DNA of 64,000 bases, taken from assembly GCF_000745345.1 (NCBI RefSeq), contig NZ_JQNR01000005.1:186001-250000 (forward strand), in the 5' to 3' direction. Origin of the DNA: Actinacidiphila yeochonensis CN732 (lineage in GTDB: Bacteria > Actinomycetota > Actinomycetes > Streptomycetales > Streptomycetaceae). The translations under genes were made by a program, and so were the position numbers. Positions 27,220 through 35,972 of the stretch are shown here, piece after piece; position 1 is the stretch's first letter, and every line of letters begins with the position of its first letter. The notes under the pieces are model-generated. The model worked only from the letters and a program-made list of their open reading frames with translations. It made no database searches and had not been told where the DNA came from.

Positions 27220-28428
27220 GTGAGTCCGAGAACGCGCGAACCGTCCGCGTCCACGTCCGCGCCGCGCCTCGGTGACGCCGTGCGGCGGGCGCGGGCCGCC
27301 GAGCGGCACCGGCTGGCCGCCGGCCGGGCCGCGTCCTCCTGCGAGGAGGTGGCGGCGTCCCTGGTGGCACTCCACGCCACCGATCCGGCGACCGTCTTCC
27401 TGTCCGTGGCGGCGCGCCTCGCCGACCCGGGCCAAGGCGTACCCCTGGTCGAGGAGTCCCTCTACGGGCCGGGCCCGACGCTGCTGCGGCTGCTGGCCAT
27501 GCGGCGGACGATGTTCGTGGTCGAGCGGGACAAGGCGCCCATGGTGTTCGCCGCCGCCGGGCGGCGCGTCGCCGAGCGGGAGCGCGAGAAGCTGCTGGCC
27601 TTCCTCGCGGAGGGCGGCGGCTGGGACGAGCGGTGGCTGGCGGCGGCGGAGGCGGAGGTGGCCGAGGTGCTCGGCACCCGCGGGGAGCTGTCCGGTGCGG
27701 AGTTGGGCCGGCTGGTGCCGCGGCTGCGCGAGCAGGTGACGGTGGCGCGCGGCAAGCCCTACGAGAGGACGCAGAACGTCGCCGGCCGGATCATCCGCGC
27801 CATGGCGGCGGAGTGCCGCCTCCAGCGGCGCCGCCCGGCCGGGACGTGGCTCAGCGGCCAGTTCCGCTGGGCGGTGGCGGAGCCGCCGGCCGCGGTCCCG
27901 GAGCGGCAGGCGCGGGCGGAGCTGGCGCGGGCCTGGCTGGCCTCTTACGGTCCCGGCACGGAAGGCGACCTGAAGTGGTGGACGGGCTGGGGGCTGCGGG
28001 AGGTGCGGGCGGCTCTGCTCGACGTGGCCGCCGAGCCCGTACGGCTGGACGACGGTACGGAGGGCTGGGTGCTGCCCGGCGACACCTCGGGGCCCGCGGA
28101 GGCCGCGCCGGTCGCCACGCTGCTGCCGGCGCTCGATCCGACGCCCATGGGGTGGCAGCGGCGCGAGTGGTTCCTGCCCGACCGTCACCGCGGAGCGCTC
28201 TTCGACGCCACCGGCAACGTGGGTCCCACGGTGTGGTGGGGCGGCGAGGTGGTGGGAGGTTGGGGACAGCGCCCGGACGGCGCCGTGGTGTGGCGGCGGT
28301 TGGCCGACCGGGGCACGGAGGCGGTCGACGCGGTCGAGCAGGCAGCGGCCGAACTCACCTCCCGGCTGGGCGGAGTGCGGGTCACCCCGCGTTTCCGTAC
28401 GCCGCTGGAACGCGAGCTGGCGGCCTGA
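27220..28428 (+). CDS. Winged-helix DNA-binding protein, AlkZ-like (PF06224 type)
   Basis: Encodes 402 residues from a GTG start. It has the arrangement of the HTH_42/AlkZ superfamily of repeated winged helices: VALHATDPATVFLSVAARL near residue 50, LLRLLAMRRTMFVVE, YERTQNVAGRIIRAM, LARAWLASYGPGTEGDLKWWTGW and the C-terminal LFDATGNVGPTVWWGGEVVGGW. AlkZ and YcaQ members are DNA glycosylases that unhook interstrand crosslinks and carry a Gln-x-Gln motif. At the corresponding place here I read HATDPA, so glycosylase activity is uncertain. It lies 79 bp after the copper ATPase on the same strand, but a promoter-like repeat separates them. Confidence 0.82.
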   Translation: MSPRTREPSASTSAPRLGDAVRRARAAERHRLAAGRAASSCEEVAASLVALHATDPATVFLSVAARLADPGQGVPLVEESLYGPGPTLLRLLAMRRTMFVVERDKAPMVFAAAGRRVAEREREKLLAFLAEGGGWDERWLAAAEAEVAEVLGTRGELSGAELGRLVPRLREQVTVARGKPYERTQNVAGRIIRAMAAECRLQRRRPAGTWLSGQFRWAVAEPPAAVPERQARAELARAWLASYGPGTEGDLKWWTGWGLREVRAALLDVAAEPVRLDDGTEGWVLPGDTSGPAEAAPVATLLPALDPTPMGWQRREWFLPDRHRGALFDATGNVGPTVWWGGEVVGGWGQRPDGAVVWRRLADRGTEAVDAVEQAAAELTSRLGGVRVTPRFRTPLERELAA

Positions 28429-28601
28429 GGGGTACTCCCGCGGCCGAGGGCGCCCCTTGGGGCGGCGACGTGCCATCCGGGGCCGGGGCCGGCAGGTCCT
28501 GGTAAGCAGCTCGGCCGCCACGGGGTTTCGCCGCCCCAGTTCGGGCGGCTGCCGCGGGTTCTCGGCCGCCCCAGCTCGCGGGACGGACGGGCTCGGCGGC
28601 A

Positions 28602-28646
28602 GACGCCGCGGGCGGACGACCTGTCAGGTCGTCCGCCCGCGGCGTC
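28602..28646. terminator. Very strong bidirectional terminator hairpin
   Basis: Perfect 21-bp inverted repeat (28602-28622 and 28626-28646) with a 3-base loop, between the convergent winged-helix and carboxypeptidase genes. It is one of the longest perfect stems in the window. Confidence 0.85.
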
Positions 28647-28662
28647 GAAGGTACCGGCCCGG

Positions 28663-31449
28663 TCAGCTCACCCGGGTGAGCTTGGCTCCGAAGCCGGGAG
28701 ACCGCAGGTCGCTCTGGAGCGTCACGGGCACGGCCGTGCGGGCCGCACCGTCACCGAAGCTGAGGCTGCCGACCTGCGTGCCGGCCTTGGCGCTGTGCGG
28801 CACGCCGCCGCTGGACGGGGTGAGGGTGAGCCGCTGCTGCATCCCCGGCCAGCCGATGACCTTGAGGTCCTCTCCGGCCACGACGGGAGTACTGCCGCCC
28901 AGCCCGTCGTCGACCAGCCCGACGACGTCGCCCTTGTGCACGATCGTCTGCGACCCCATGGCCTTCTGCACGGAGTCGATGAGCGCCTGGCTGCGGTCCA
29001 GGGCCACCTGGAGGCACTCGGCGGGGGTGGACTTGCCGCCGCGCTGCTGGAGCACCACACCCAGGATCAGCTGCTGCTTGCCGTCGATCGTCCGGTGCGC
29101 CGCCCACATCAGGGCACCGCCCGCGGGGGTGCTCGAACCGGTCTTGATGCCGACGACGCCGATGTTCACCAGGTCGTTGTTGTTGTTGTAGATCCGGTCG
29201 ACGCCCGGGATGTCGACGTTGGGCAGGGCGACCACCGAGCGGAACACGTCGTTCTTCATCACCTCGCGGGCCAGCTTGAGCTGGTCGACAGCCGTGGACA
29301 CGGTCGTCTCCTCGATGCCGCTGGCGCCGGTGTAGGTGGTGTTCGACATGCCGAGGGTCTTGGCGGTGGCCGTCATCTTGGCGACGAACGCCTCCTGGGT
29401 GCCGGCGTCCCAGCGGGCCAGCAGCCGGGCGATGTTGTTGCCGGACGGGACCAGCAGCAGTTCGAGCATCTGCCGTTCGGTGAACTTCTGGCCCTCCTGG
29501 ACCGGCGCGGTCGACTGGTCCTCGGACGTGGCCTCCTGGGCGGCCTGCGCGTCGACCGTGATCGTCGGGCCGTCCTCCTTGCCGCTCAGCGGGTGGTCGC
29601 GCAGCACCACGTAGGCGGTCATCACCTTGGTGACGCTGGCGATCGGCACCGGGGTCTGCTTCCCGTGCACGCCCAGGGAGCCCAGGCCCTCGACCTCGGC
29701 CACGGACTGCCCCTCGGTGGGCCAGGGCATGGACTGCGCCAGCGCGGTTCCCGGGAAGGTGTACGAGGAGGCCGCGGTCACCCGCAGCGACGGCGCCGGC
29801 AGCGGCCGCACCGCCTGCACGACGGCGAAGACCAGCACCAGCAGCAGCGCCAGGGGCGTCCAGATCTTCACCCGGCGCAGCACCGTGCGCACCGCCGTCT
29901 GCGGCGGGGGCGGGGTATTGGTCAGCTCCGCGAGGAGCGTCATCGGGGCCTTGTCCGGGACGTCCGGCACGGGCATGCGGCGGGTGCCCTCGGGCCCGGG
30001 GACCTCGCTGTCCGAGCTCTCGCCGACGAACGCGCCGTCCTTCGCGGACGCGCCCGCGGTGGACGGGCCGGTGGGGGTGGCCGCTCCCACCGCCGGGGAC
30101 GGGGTCGCCGCCGGCTGAGCCGCCGGCAGAGGGGCCGCGGTCGACCGGGGGGCGTCCGCAGCCTTGGAGGAGCCTTTGCGGCCCCTGTCAGCGCGCGTGG
30201 GGGTGCCGGGCGGCCCGAAGGCCACAGGGCCGCCGAAAGCGCCCTGGCGCCCCGCCTCCGGCCCCTCGGGCCGCTCGGCGGGCAGGTCCGACACGAGCGG
30301 CTTGACGACGGGCCTACGGAGAGCGGCCCGTTCCTCGCCTGCCTGCTCGGAGGCGGCGTCCTTGCCGTCCTTGCCGTCCTTGCCGTCGGGGCCGCGGTCG
30401 GCTGACGGCCCGGTCTCGGGCGCGGCCTTCCGGGTGGCAGGAGCAGCGGGGTCCTCTGCCGCCGAGCCGTTCGAGGCCCGGTCAGAAGCGTTGCCGGGGG
30501 CGGTTTCGGGAGCCGCCGCCGCGAGGACCGCGTCGTCGGCCGTGTCGGCGGCTGCGTCGGTCTGCGCGGGAAGACCACTCTCCCGGCCGCCCGCCGTCCG
30601 AGGGGACGGCGGGGCCGTCGGGGTGACCGCCCCGTCCGCACCTTCCGCGTGCGCGGTCGAGACCGCGACGGGCTCCGGCCGGGGTCCGCGGACCCCGGCG
30701 GACTGCTCTTCCTCGTCGGAATCCACCGAGGCCGGAACCTGCTGCAGTGCGGCTCGCGGGTCGGACGGAACCTCTGCGGCGGGCGCCGCGTCCTTGTCAG
30801 CGGAGCGCTCCACCGTGTCGGCCCGTGCCTCCCCGCTCGCGCCCGCGCCGCTGGTGCCCGCACCGGGTTCCTCCGGCTGCTCGCCGGAGTCCCCCTCGGC
30901 GACCGGGGCCGCACCCGGGCCCGCGGAGGCTGCCGAGGCGTTTTCGGCCAACTCCGCTCCATCCCCAGGAGTCCCGTCCGTCACATCGACCCCAGCGGCC
31001 CCAATTTCCGGGTCACGATTCGGTTCCGGTTTCACCGCGTCCCGAGCCGGGTCGCGGGTCGGGCGACCCGGCTCCGCGGGGGTCTCGCGGGGCGGCTTCG
31101 ACGCCTCCCCGGCCGCGCCGGCGCGGCCCTGACCGCCCTCCTCGGCACCGCCGCGCGGGGCCTGCGGAGCCACCTCGCCGGCACCGCCGGAAGCCTCCAC
31201 GTCGTAGCCGGAATCCACCTCTGAGCTGCTGCTTTCTGCCGTGCCGGGTTCAGCCGGGGGGCGCGCAAGCCCCTCTCGTTCCGCATCCGCGGCGCCGGTT
31301 CGCACGCTCCGCGCCGTGCCCGCATCCACCGCCTCCGACGCCTCCCCGGACGGGCGGAAGACCGCCAGTCTCGGGTCGGCGGCCGGGCGCAAGCCCGCCT
31401 CCCCCGACGCCTCGCGCTGCTGCTCCCTGCCGGGGGCCTCGCCCGCCAC
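28663..31449 (-). CDS. D-alanyl-D-alanine carboxypeptidase (peptidase S11) with long disordered cytoplasmic N-terminus
   Basis: Encodes 928 residues. GTG 31449 is chosen because GGAGGAGG lies five bases upstream. Residues 1 to about 520 are low-complexity (A, P, E, G, S, D), with a GKDGKDGKD collagen-like stretch near 360. One membrane helix (WTPLALLLVLVFAVVQAV, about 527-545) anchors the protein. The extracytoplasmic penicillin-binding domain follows: SxxK motif in ASVTKVM (near 603), SGN in PSGNN (near 668), KTG in IKTGSST (near 768). It trims D-Ala from peptidoglycan stem peptides. The 500-residue cytoplasmic part is much longer than in typical DacA proteins and could be an interaction or phosphorylation platform; that is inference. 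Confidence 0.92.
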   Translation of the reverse strand: MAGEAPGREQQREASGEAGLRPAADPRLAVFRPSGEASEAVDAGTARSVRTGAADAEREGLARPPAEPGTAESSSSEVDSGYDVEASGGAGEVAPQAPRGGAEEGGQGRAGAAGEASKPPRETPAEPGRPTRDPARDAVKPEPNRDPEIGAAGVDVTDGTPGDGAELAENASAASAGPGAAPVAEGDSGEQPEEPGAGTSGAGASGEARADTVERSADKDAAPAAEVPSDPRAALQQVPASVDSDEEEQSAGVRGPRPEPVAVSTAHAEGADGAVTPTAPPSPRTAGGRESGLPAQTDAAADTADDAVLAAAAPETAPGNASDRASNGSAAEDPAAPATRKAAPETGPSADRGPDGKDGKDGKDAASEQAGEERAALRRPVVKPLVSDLPAERPEGPEAGRQGAFGGPVAFGPPGTPTRADRGRKGSSKAADAPRSTAAPLPAAQPAATPSPAVGAATPTGPSTAGASAKDGAFVGESSDSEVPGPEGTRRMPVPDVPDKAPMTLLAELTNTPPPPQTAVRTVLRRVKIWTPLALLLVLVFAVVQAVRPLPAPSLRVTAASSYTFPGTALAQSMPWPTEGQSVAEVEGLGSLGVHGKQTPVPIASVTKVMTAYVVLRDHPLSGKEDGPTITVDAQAAQEATSEDQSTAPVQEGQKFTERQMLELLLVPSGNNIARLLARWDAGTQEAFVAKMTATAKTLGMSNTTYTGASGIEETTVSTAVDQLKLAREVMKNDVFRSVVALPNVDIPGVDRIYNNNNDLVNIGVVGIKTGSSTPAGGALMWAAHRTIDGKQQLILGVVLQQRGGKSTPAECLQVALDRSQALIDSVQKAMGSQTIVHKGDVVGLVDDGLGGSTPVVAGEDLKVIGWPGMQQRLTLTPSSGGVPHSAKAGTQVGSLSFGDGAARTAVPVTLQSDLRSPGFGAKLTRVS

Positions 31450-31697
31450 GCAGACCTCCTCCACGATCGTCACCAGTTGTGCACACACCGTCAAAAGCGC
31501 TCGTCAGGCGGCCGTCCGCACACCGTGGAGCACACAGCAAAGTGTCCCGCCACGGGCGCGTGGGCCGTCACCGACACCCCACCACCCCCTAGACGAGAAC
31601 GACATACCAGCCGGTTCCAACAGATAAGGAGAAGGCGCTCTCGACAGGCCGGTGTGAGAGGCGTCACCCTGTCATTCATCCACGCGGGGAGGCATGG

Positions 31698-32399
31698 ATG
31701 GGCAAGAGCCGCAGAACAATTCCGGAAGAGCTGTTGCTGCTCGCCCTGGACCCGACGACCGGGACCACGGCGCAGCCGCAGTCGCTCGACCTCGGCCTCG
31801 CCGGGGCGCAGCTCGTCGAGCTGGCCCTGGCGGGACGGATAGCCCCTGACGGGGATCGTATAGCCGTGGTGCACCCACGGCCGACTGGAGATCCGACTTT
31901 GGACTCCGCGCTCGAACTGCTGCGCCGACGCGGCAGCCCGGTGCGGGCCGTCCACTGGATCGGCGGGCCCCGGCTGGGGCTGCGCCAGACGTACCTCGCG
32001 CACCTCGAACGGTGCGGCATGGTCCATGCCGTACCGGGTCAGATGTGCGGGGTGCTGCCGACGACGCGGTACCAGGCGACCGACAGCGCCGTCAGCCGGG
32101 AGATCCGAACCCGGCTGGACAGCGCGATCCGCACCGGCGTACCGCCGGACCCGCGGACCGCGGCGCTCGCCGCCCTCGCCCATTCCGTGGGACTCGGCAA
32201 GCACCTGTACCCCGGGAACGAGGGCCGGTCGTCCCGATCGCGCCTTCGGGACCTGATCAGGTACGACCCCATGGGCGGCCTCGTCGCGCACGCCGTGATC
32301 GACGTGCAGAACGGGGTGGCGGCGCAGCCCAAGCGTCAGCCCGCCCAGACGCAACGCTCGACCGGGCACGACAACATGGCACGAGCCGGGGCGCGTTGA
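31698..32399 (+). CDS. GPP34 (Golgi phosphoprotein 3-like) family protein
   Basis: Encodes 233 residues from MGKSRRTIPEELLLLALDP, with GGGGAGG about six bases upstream. The family pattern is EELLLLALDPxTG followed by LGLAGAQLVELALAGRIAPDGDRIAVV, and near the C-terminus LRDLIRYDPMGGLVAHAVIDVQ. Eukaryotic GOLPH3 binds phosphatidylinositol 4-phosphate on Golgi membranes. The many Streptomyces paralogues have no proven function; membrane-surface binding is inferred from the family. It is divergent from the carboxypeptidase gene with about 250 bp between starts, and is closed by a 19-bp hairpin. Confidence 0.88.
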   Translation: MGKSRRTIPEELLLLALDPTTGTTAQPQSLDLGLAGAQLVELALAGRIAPDGDRIAVVHPRPTGDPTLDSALELLRRRGSPVRAVHWIGGPRLGLRQTYLAHLERCGMVHAVPGQMCGVLPTTRYQATDSAVSREIRTRLDSAIRTGVPPDPRTAALAALAHSVGLGKHLYPGNEGRSSRSRLRDLIRYDPMGGLVAHAVIDVQNGVAAQPKRQPAQTQRSTGHDNMARAGAR

Positions 32400-32547
32400 C
32401 CGACTCGCAGCACAGGACTGCCGCACGACAAAGAGTACACGAGACGTAGCTGCCCGTACACGGGGTGGTGGGAGCGCGCGCCCGTCCGGGTCTCGCGCCA
32501 TGGAGACGGACTCCGCCTGCGGGCGGGGCCGTTCGAGCGCCGCCGCC

Positions 32548-32600
32548 GTGTGCGGGGTCCCGGCCCATAGGACTCTCGTCCGGGCCGGGACCCCGCACAC
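32548..32600. terminator. Terminator hairpin after GPP34 gene
   Basis: Perfect 19-bp inverted repeat (32548-32566 and 32582-32600) with a 15-base loop that can itself pair GGAC with GTCC. It lies 148 bp after the GPP34 stop and 300 bp before the XRE gene. It most likely ends the GPP34 transcript. Confidence 0.7.
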
Positions 32601-32899
32601 GACATCCGTTCGGCGCCCGCATACCCGGTGAACGCCGGTTCGTGGGCGGCTGGTTCCCCATCGCGGCGAATTACCCGGCTGGAATTCCCGCGCCACCCGC
32701 TGGCCGCGACCGCTCCACCCAGGAGCGCCCCAGAGGCGTCTCGGGGGCGTCGCAGGGAACGCGGCACTGCCACGTTCCGGGCCGTGCGGTCCTCCGTCCG
32801 CACCCCCAGGCAACCTTGTCCTCACATTCGCCAGCGCGCGATGACCGCTAGTGGCAGGCTGCTGACCATCAGTAGGTTCAGCGTGGAGGTGCAGTCCCA
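32601..32899. other. Upstream region of XRE regulator
   Basis: About 300 bp holding the promoter of the XRE gene. The only clear signal is GGAGGTG about eight bases before its GTG start. The stretch 32400-32547 before the hairpin also holds no gene. Confidence 0.4.
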
Positions 32900-33754
32900 G
32901 TGGTCGCCAGCGTCAACCCCACCGTCCGGCGCCGCAGACTCGGTTCGGAGCTTCGCAAGCTCCGGGAGCAGAAGGGGATGACGGCCGAGGAGGTCGCGGC
33001 GAAGCTTCTGGTGTCCCAGTCGAAGATCAGCCGCCTGGAGAACGGGCGGCGCAGCATCAGCCAGCGGGACGTACGTGATCTGTGCGGGGTCTACGGCGTG
33101 GAGGACACCCGGATCGTCGAATCGCTCATGCAGATGGCCAAGGAGTCACGGCAGCAGGGCTGGTGGCACGCCTTCGGGGACATCCCCTACAGCGTCTACA
33201 TCGGGCTGGAGACGGAGGCGGCGAACCTGAGGGTCTTCGAGCCGCAGGTGGTGCCCGGACTGCTCCAGACCCCCGACTACGCGACCGCGATGATCTCCGG
33301 CAACCTGCCCGAGGCCACCACCGAGCAGGTGGAGAAGCGGGTCAGTGTGCGGATGCGACGCCAGGAGCGGATCACCGACGAGAGTTCGCCGCTGCGGATG
33401 TGGGCGGTGATCGACGAGGCGGCGCTGTGCCGGAAGGTGGGCAGCGACGAGATCATGCACGCCCAGCTGCTGAGGCTGGTGGAGATGAGCCGGCTGCCGC
33501 ACGTCACCGTGCAGGTGCTGCCGTTCGAGGCGGGTGCCCACCCGGGGCTCAGCGGTCAGTTCGCGGTCCTGGAGTTCACCGACACCACCGACGCGACCGT
33601 CGTGTACCTGGAGGGCGTCAACAGCGACCTCTACCTCGAGAAGGACACCGACGTCCAGGCGTACAGCGTGATGTACGAGCACCTGCGCGCCCAGGCGCTC
33701 AGCGCGGAGCAGACACGCGTGTTCATCGAGGAGGCCGCGCGCAGGTTCGCCTGA
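32900..33754 (+). CDS. XRE-family regulator with DUF5753 domain
   Basis: Encodes 284 residues from GTG. The helix-turn-helix is at about residues 13-68 (LGSELRKLREQKGMTAEEVAAKLLVSQSKISRLENGRRSIS). A DUF5753 domain follows, beginning VFEPQVVPGLLQTPDYATAMI and including LPFEAGAHPGLSGQFAVLEF. In Streptomyces these regulators (WhiJ-like, AbaA-associated) pair with small DUF397 proteins and influence development and antibiotic production. A DUF397 gene follows by 195 bp on the same strand, which supports such a pairing here. Confidence 0.93.
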   Translation: MVASVNPTVRRRRLGSELRKLREQKGMTAEEVAAKLLVSQSKISRLENGRRSISQRDVRDLCGVYGVEDTRIVESLMQMAKESRQQGWWHAFGDIPYSVYIGLETEAANLRVFEPQVVPGLLQTPDYATAMISGNLPEATTEQVEKRVSVRMRRQERITDESSPLRMWAVIDEAALCRKVGSDEIMHAQLLRLVEMSRLPHVTVQVLPFEAGAHPGLSGQFAVLEFTDTTDATVVYLEGVNSDLYLEKDTDVQAYSVMYEHLRAQALSAEQTRVFIEEAARRFA

Positions 33755-33949
33755 CGAGTCGTCGATCGGCGCCATCTGCGGTCGCTGGGCGCAGGGTACG
33801 CGCCCGCCGACGGGCTGCGGAAGGCTCCACGGAATATGCCATCCGGTCGAGTGAAGGCCGCCTCTGCTCCATGAGGGTGACGAGTAGCGTCGAGCCCATC
33901 AGACGCCGGCGTATCGCACGCCGCGCCCCAGCACAGATCCGGAGCAGAG

Positions 33950-34159
33950 ATGGCCATCAAGCTCGGCAGCACCCCCGCGTGGACCAAGTCGTCGCGGTCC
34001 ACCGGCAACGGCGCCTGCGTGGAGGTGAAGTCCCCTGAGGTGGAGTCGGTGGTCGTACGCGACTCCAAGGACCCGCGGGGTCCCGTCCTCACCTTCTCCC
34101 CCGACGCCTGGGCCTCGTTCGTCACGGACGTGGACGGCGGAGCGTTCGACCTGCGCTGA
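33950..34159 (+). CDS. DUF397 protein, partner of the XRE regulator
   Basis: Encodes 69 residues from MAIKLGSTPAWTKSSRSTGNGACVEV, with GGAGCAGAG just before the ATG. The protein is a single DUF397 domain: W-x-KSSRS, NGACVEV, VVVRDSKDPRGPVLTFSPDAWASFV. DUF397 proteins are thought to bind and modulate the neighbouring XRE regulator, sometimes likened to a toxin-antitoxin-type pair, though the mechanism is not settled. It is the second gene of that pair here. Confidence 0.93.
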   Translation: MAIKLGSTPAWTKSSRSTGNGACVEVKSPEVESVVVRDSKDPRGPVLTFSPDAWASFVTDVDGGAFDLR

Positions 34160-34384
34160 CCCGGAGCCCCCGGGAACGGGCCGCCCGCAGCGGCGGCCGA
34201 CAGCACTCGGGTGCGCCCCCGGCGCACCCGCCCGCACACCGCAGCCCTCTCGTCTGGCCGCCGTCCTGGCCGAGAGGGCTCGCTGCTGTCCGGGCGCCGT
34301 CGCACCGGTCGGCGACCCGGTCAGCGGCCCGGTCGGAACGCCCGGGAAGGCAGAAGGGGCGGAGGACGAGGAGGGCCCGGAAGG

Positions 34385-35575
34385 TCAGAACACCTTCGCC
34401 AGCCGGGACAGCCCGGTGGTGATCTCCTCCGGGGTGTGGGTGGTGAACGACATCCGCAGCGTGGCGTGGTCGGCGTCCGCGGCGTAGAAGGGCGCCCCCG
34501 GGACGTAGGCGACGTCGTGGCCGACCGCGGCGGGCAGCAGCGCGGTCGCGTCGTGCCCGTCGGGCAGCCGCACCCACACGAACATGCCGCCTTCGGGACG
34601 GGACCAGGTACTGCCGGGCGGCAGTGCGGCGGGCAGTCCGCCGAGCAGGGCGTCGCGGCGTTCGCGGTAGGCGGCCCTGACCCGCTCCAGGTGGGCGTCC
34701 AGGTCGCGGTCGGCGAGGTAGCGGGCGGCGGCGGCCTGGTCGACGGTCGAGGTGTGCAGGTCGGCGGCCTGCTTGGCGATCACGCAGGCACGTCGCAGTC
34801 CCTCGGGGGCCCGCACCCATCCCAGCCGCATGCCCGGCGCCATCACCTTGGAGAAGCTGCCCATGAGGACGGTCCGGTCGGCGGCTCCCTCCATGGCGGC
34901 CACGGGTGGCTGGTATTCGCCCTCGAAGCGCAACTCGCCGTAGGGGTCGTCCTCGGCGATCCACAGCCCGTACCGGGCGGCCACCTCGGCGACGGCGCGG
35001 CGCCGGCTCAGGGGGAGCGTGCGGCCGGTCGGGTTCTGGAAGTTCGGCACCAGGTAGAGCAGCTTGGGGCGTTCGCGCGCCACGAGGTCGGCCAGCGCCT
35101 CTGGGAGCACGCCGTCGTCGTCGGTGGGCACCGGGACCACGCGGGCGCCCGCGAAGCCGAAGCACTGGAGGGCGGCGAGGTAGGTCGGGTTCTCCACCAG
35201 GACGGTGTCGCCGGGTTCCAGCAGGGTCGACGCGATGAGGGTGAGGCCCTGCTGGGAGCCTCCGGTGATCAGCAGGTCCTCGGGAGCGGTAGGGAGGGCC
35301 CGGGCCGACAGCCGGGCGGCCACGGCCCGCCGCAGCAGGGGGTCGCCCTCGGTGGTGGAGTACTGGAGCACGCTGCCGGGCCGCTCGGACAGGACCCGGT
35401 CGTACGCATGCCGGAGCCCCTCGGCGTCGAACAGTTCGGGGGCGGGCAGCCCTCCCGCGAAGGAGATCACCTCGGGCCGCGCTGTGAGCGCCAGGATCTC
35501 CCGTACCGGGGAGGCCCCCACGGAGCGTGCGCGGTGGGCGAGTTGGGGCAGATTGGCGGAGGCTGCTGGCGTCAT
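34385..35575 (-). CDS. PLP-dependent aminotransferase (fold type I, 2-aminoadipate transaminase-like)
   Basis: Encodes 396 residues from MTPAASANLPQLAHRARSVGASPVREIL. Key elements are EVISFAGGLPAPELFD, TGGSQQGLTLIASTLLEPGDTVLVE, YLVPNFQNPTGRTL, AEDDPYGELRFEG and the PLP lysine in MGSFSKVMAPGMRLGWV. It groups with class I/II aminotransferases of the LysN/MocR-catalytic type but lacks a GntR DNA-binding domain. An upstream in-frame ATG at 35599 would add eight residues and lies four bases from the palindrome CCTGTACAGG. Neither start has a good ribosome binding site. Substrate unknown. Confidence 0.87.
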   Translation of the reverse strand: MTPAASANLPQLAHRARSVGASPVREILALTARPEVISFAGGLPAPELFDAEGLRHAYDRVLSERPGSVLQYSTTEGDPLLRRAVAARLSARALPTAPEDLLITGGSQQGLTLIASTLLEPGDTVLVENPTYLAALQCFGFAGARVVPVPTDDDGVLPEALADLVARERPKLLYLVPNFQNPTGRTLPLSRRRAVAEVAARYGLWIAEDDPYGELRFEGEYQPPVAAMEGAADRTVLMGSFSKVMAPGMRLGWVRAPEGLRRACVIAKQAADLHTSTVDQAAAARYLADRDLDAHLERVRAAYRERRDALLGGLPAALPPGSTWSRPEGGMFVWVRLPDGHDATALLPAAVGHDVAYVPGAPFYAADADHATLRMSFTTHTPEEITTGLSRLAKVF

Positions 35576-35602
35576 GGCGGGAAGCCTACGAAGATTCATT
35601 GC

Positions 35603-35612
35603 CCTGTACAGG
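35603..35612. promoter_or_regulatory. Palindrome at aminotransferase promoter
   Basis: CCTGTACAGG, a perfect 10-bp palindrome in an AT-richer pocket immediately upstream of the aminotransferase. It could be an operator. Nothing in the window identifies its regulator. Confidence 0.3.
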
Positions 35613-35972
35613 TATTTTTGCCATTCGGGTACTCGTGTGACCGAGGTGCCCTGCCGGTGGCCTGCGGACGTCCTCGGACGCGCGGGCGGTGCCCTGGTAA
35701 GCCCGCCCCGCCCCCGAGAGCCCGGGTGACGTCCGGGCGCGGAATACGCCGTCCAGGGAGCCCAGATCGACTCGACGTCCTATGCGATGAATCCAGCGTC
35801 CTAGGTGCCGAGGTCGGCTCCTTTCCTAGGAGCCCTGCTTCTGCCCCCTGGGGTACGGGGCGGCCTCCCGGGAGCCTGATCCGACCCGGTTCGCGGCACG
35901 GTCTCATAAGATGCCGACCGATGTCGCCGAGTGTGCCCGGCGGGCGCCTTGCCGGAGAGGTACCGAAGGGCA
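35613..35972. other. Intergenic region with a small hairpin
   Basis: About 360 bp between two minus-strand genes. A perfect 7-bp stem with a 5-base loop (GGCTCCT-ttcct-AGGAGCC, 35816-35834) may end the ADP-ribosylglycohydrolase transcript. It is also framed by the pair TCCTAGG/CCTAGGA (35799-35805, 35825-35831). No gene was seen. Confidence 0.4.
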
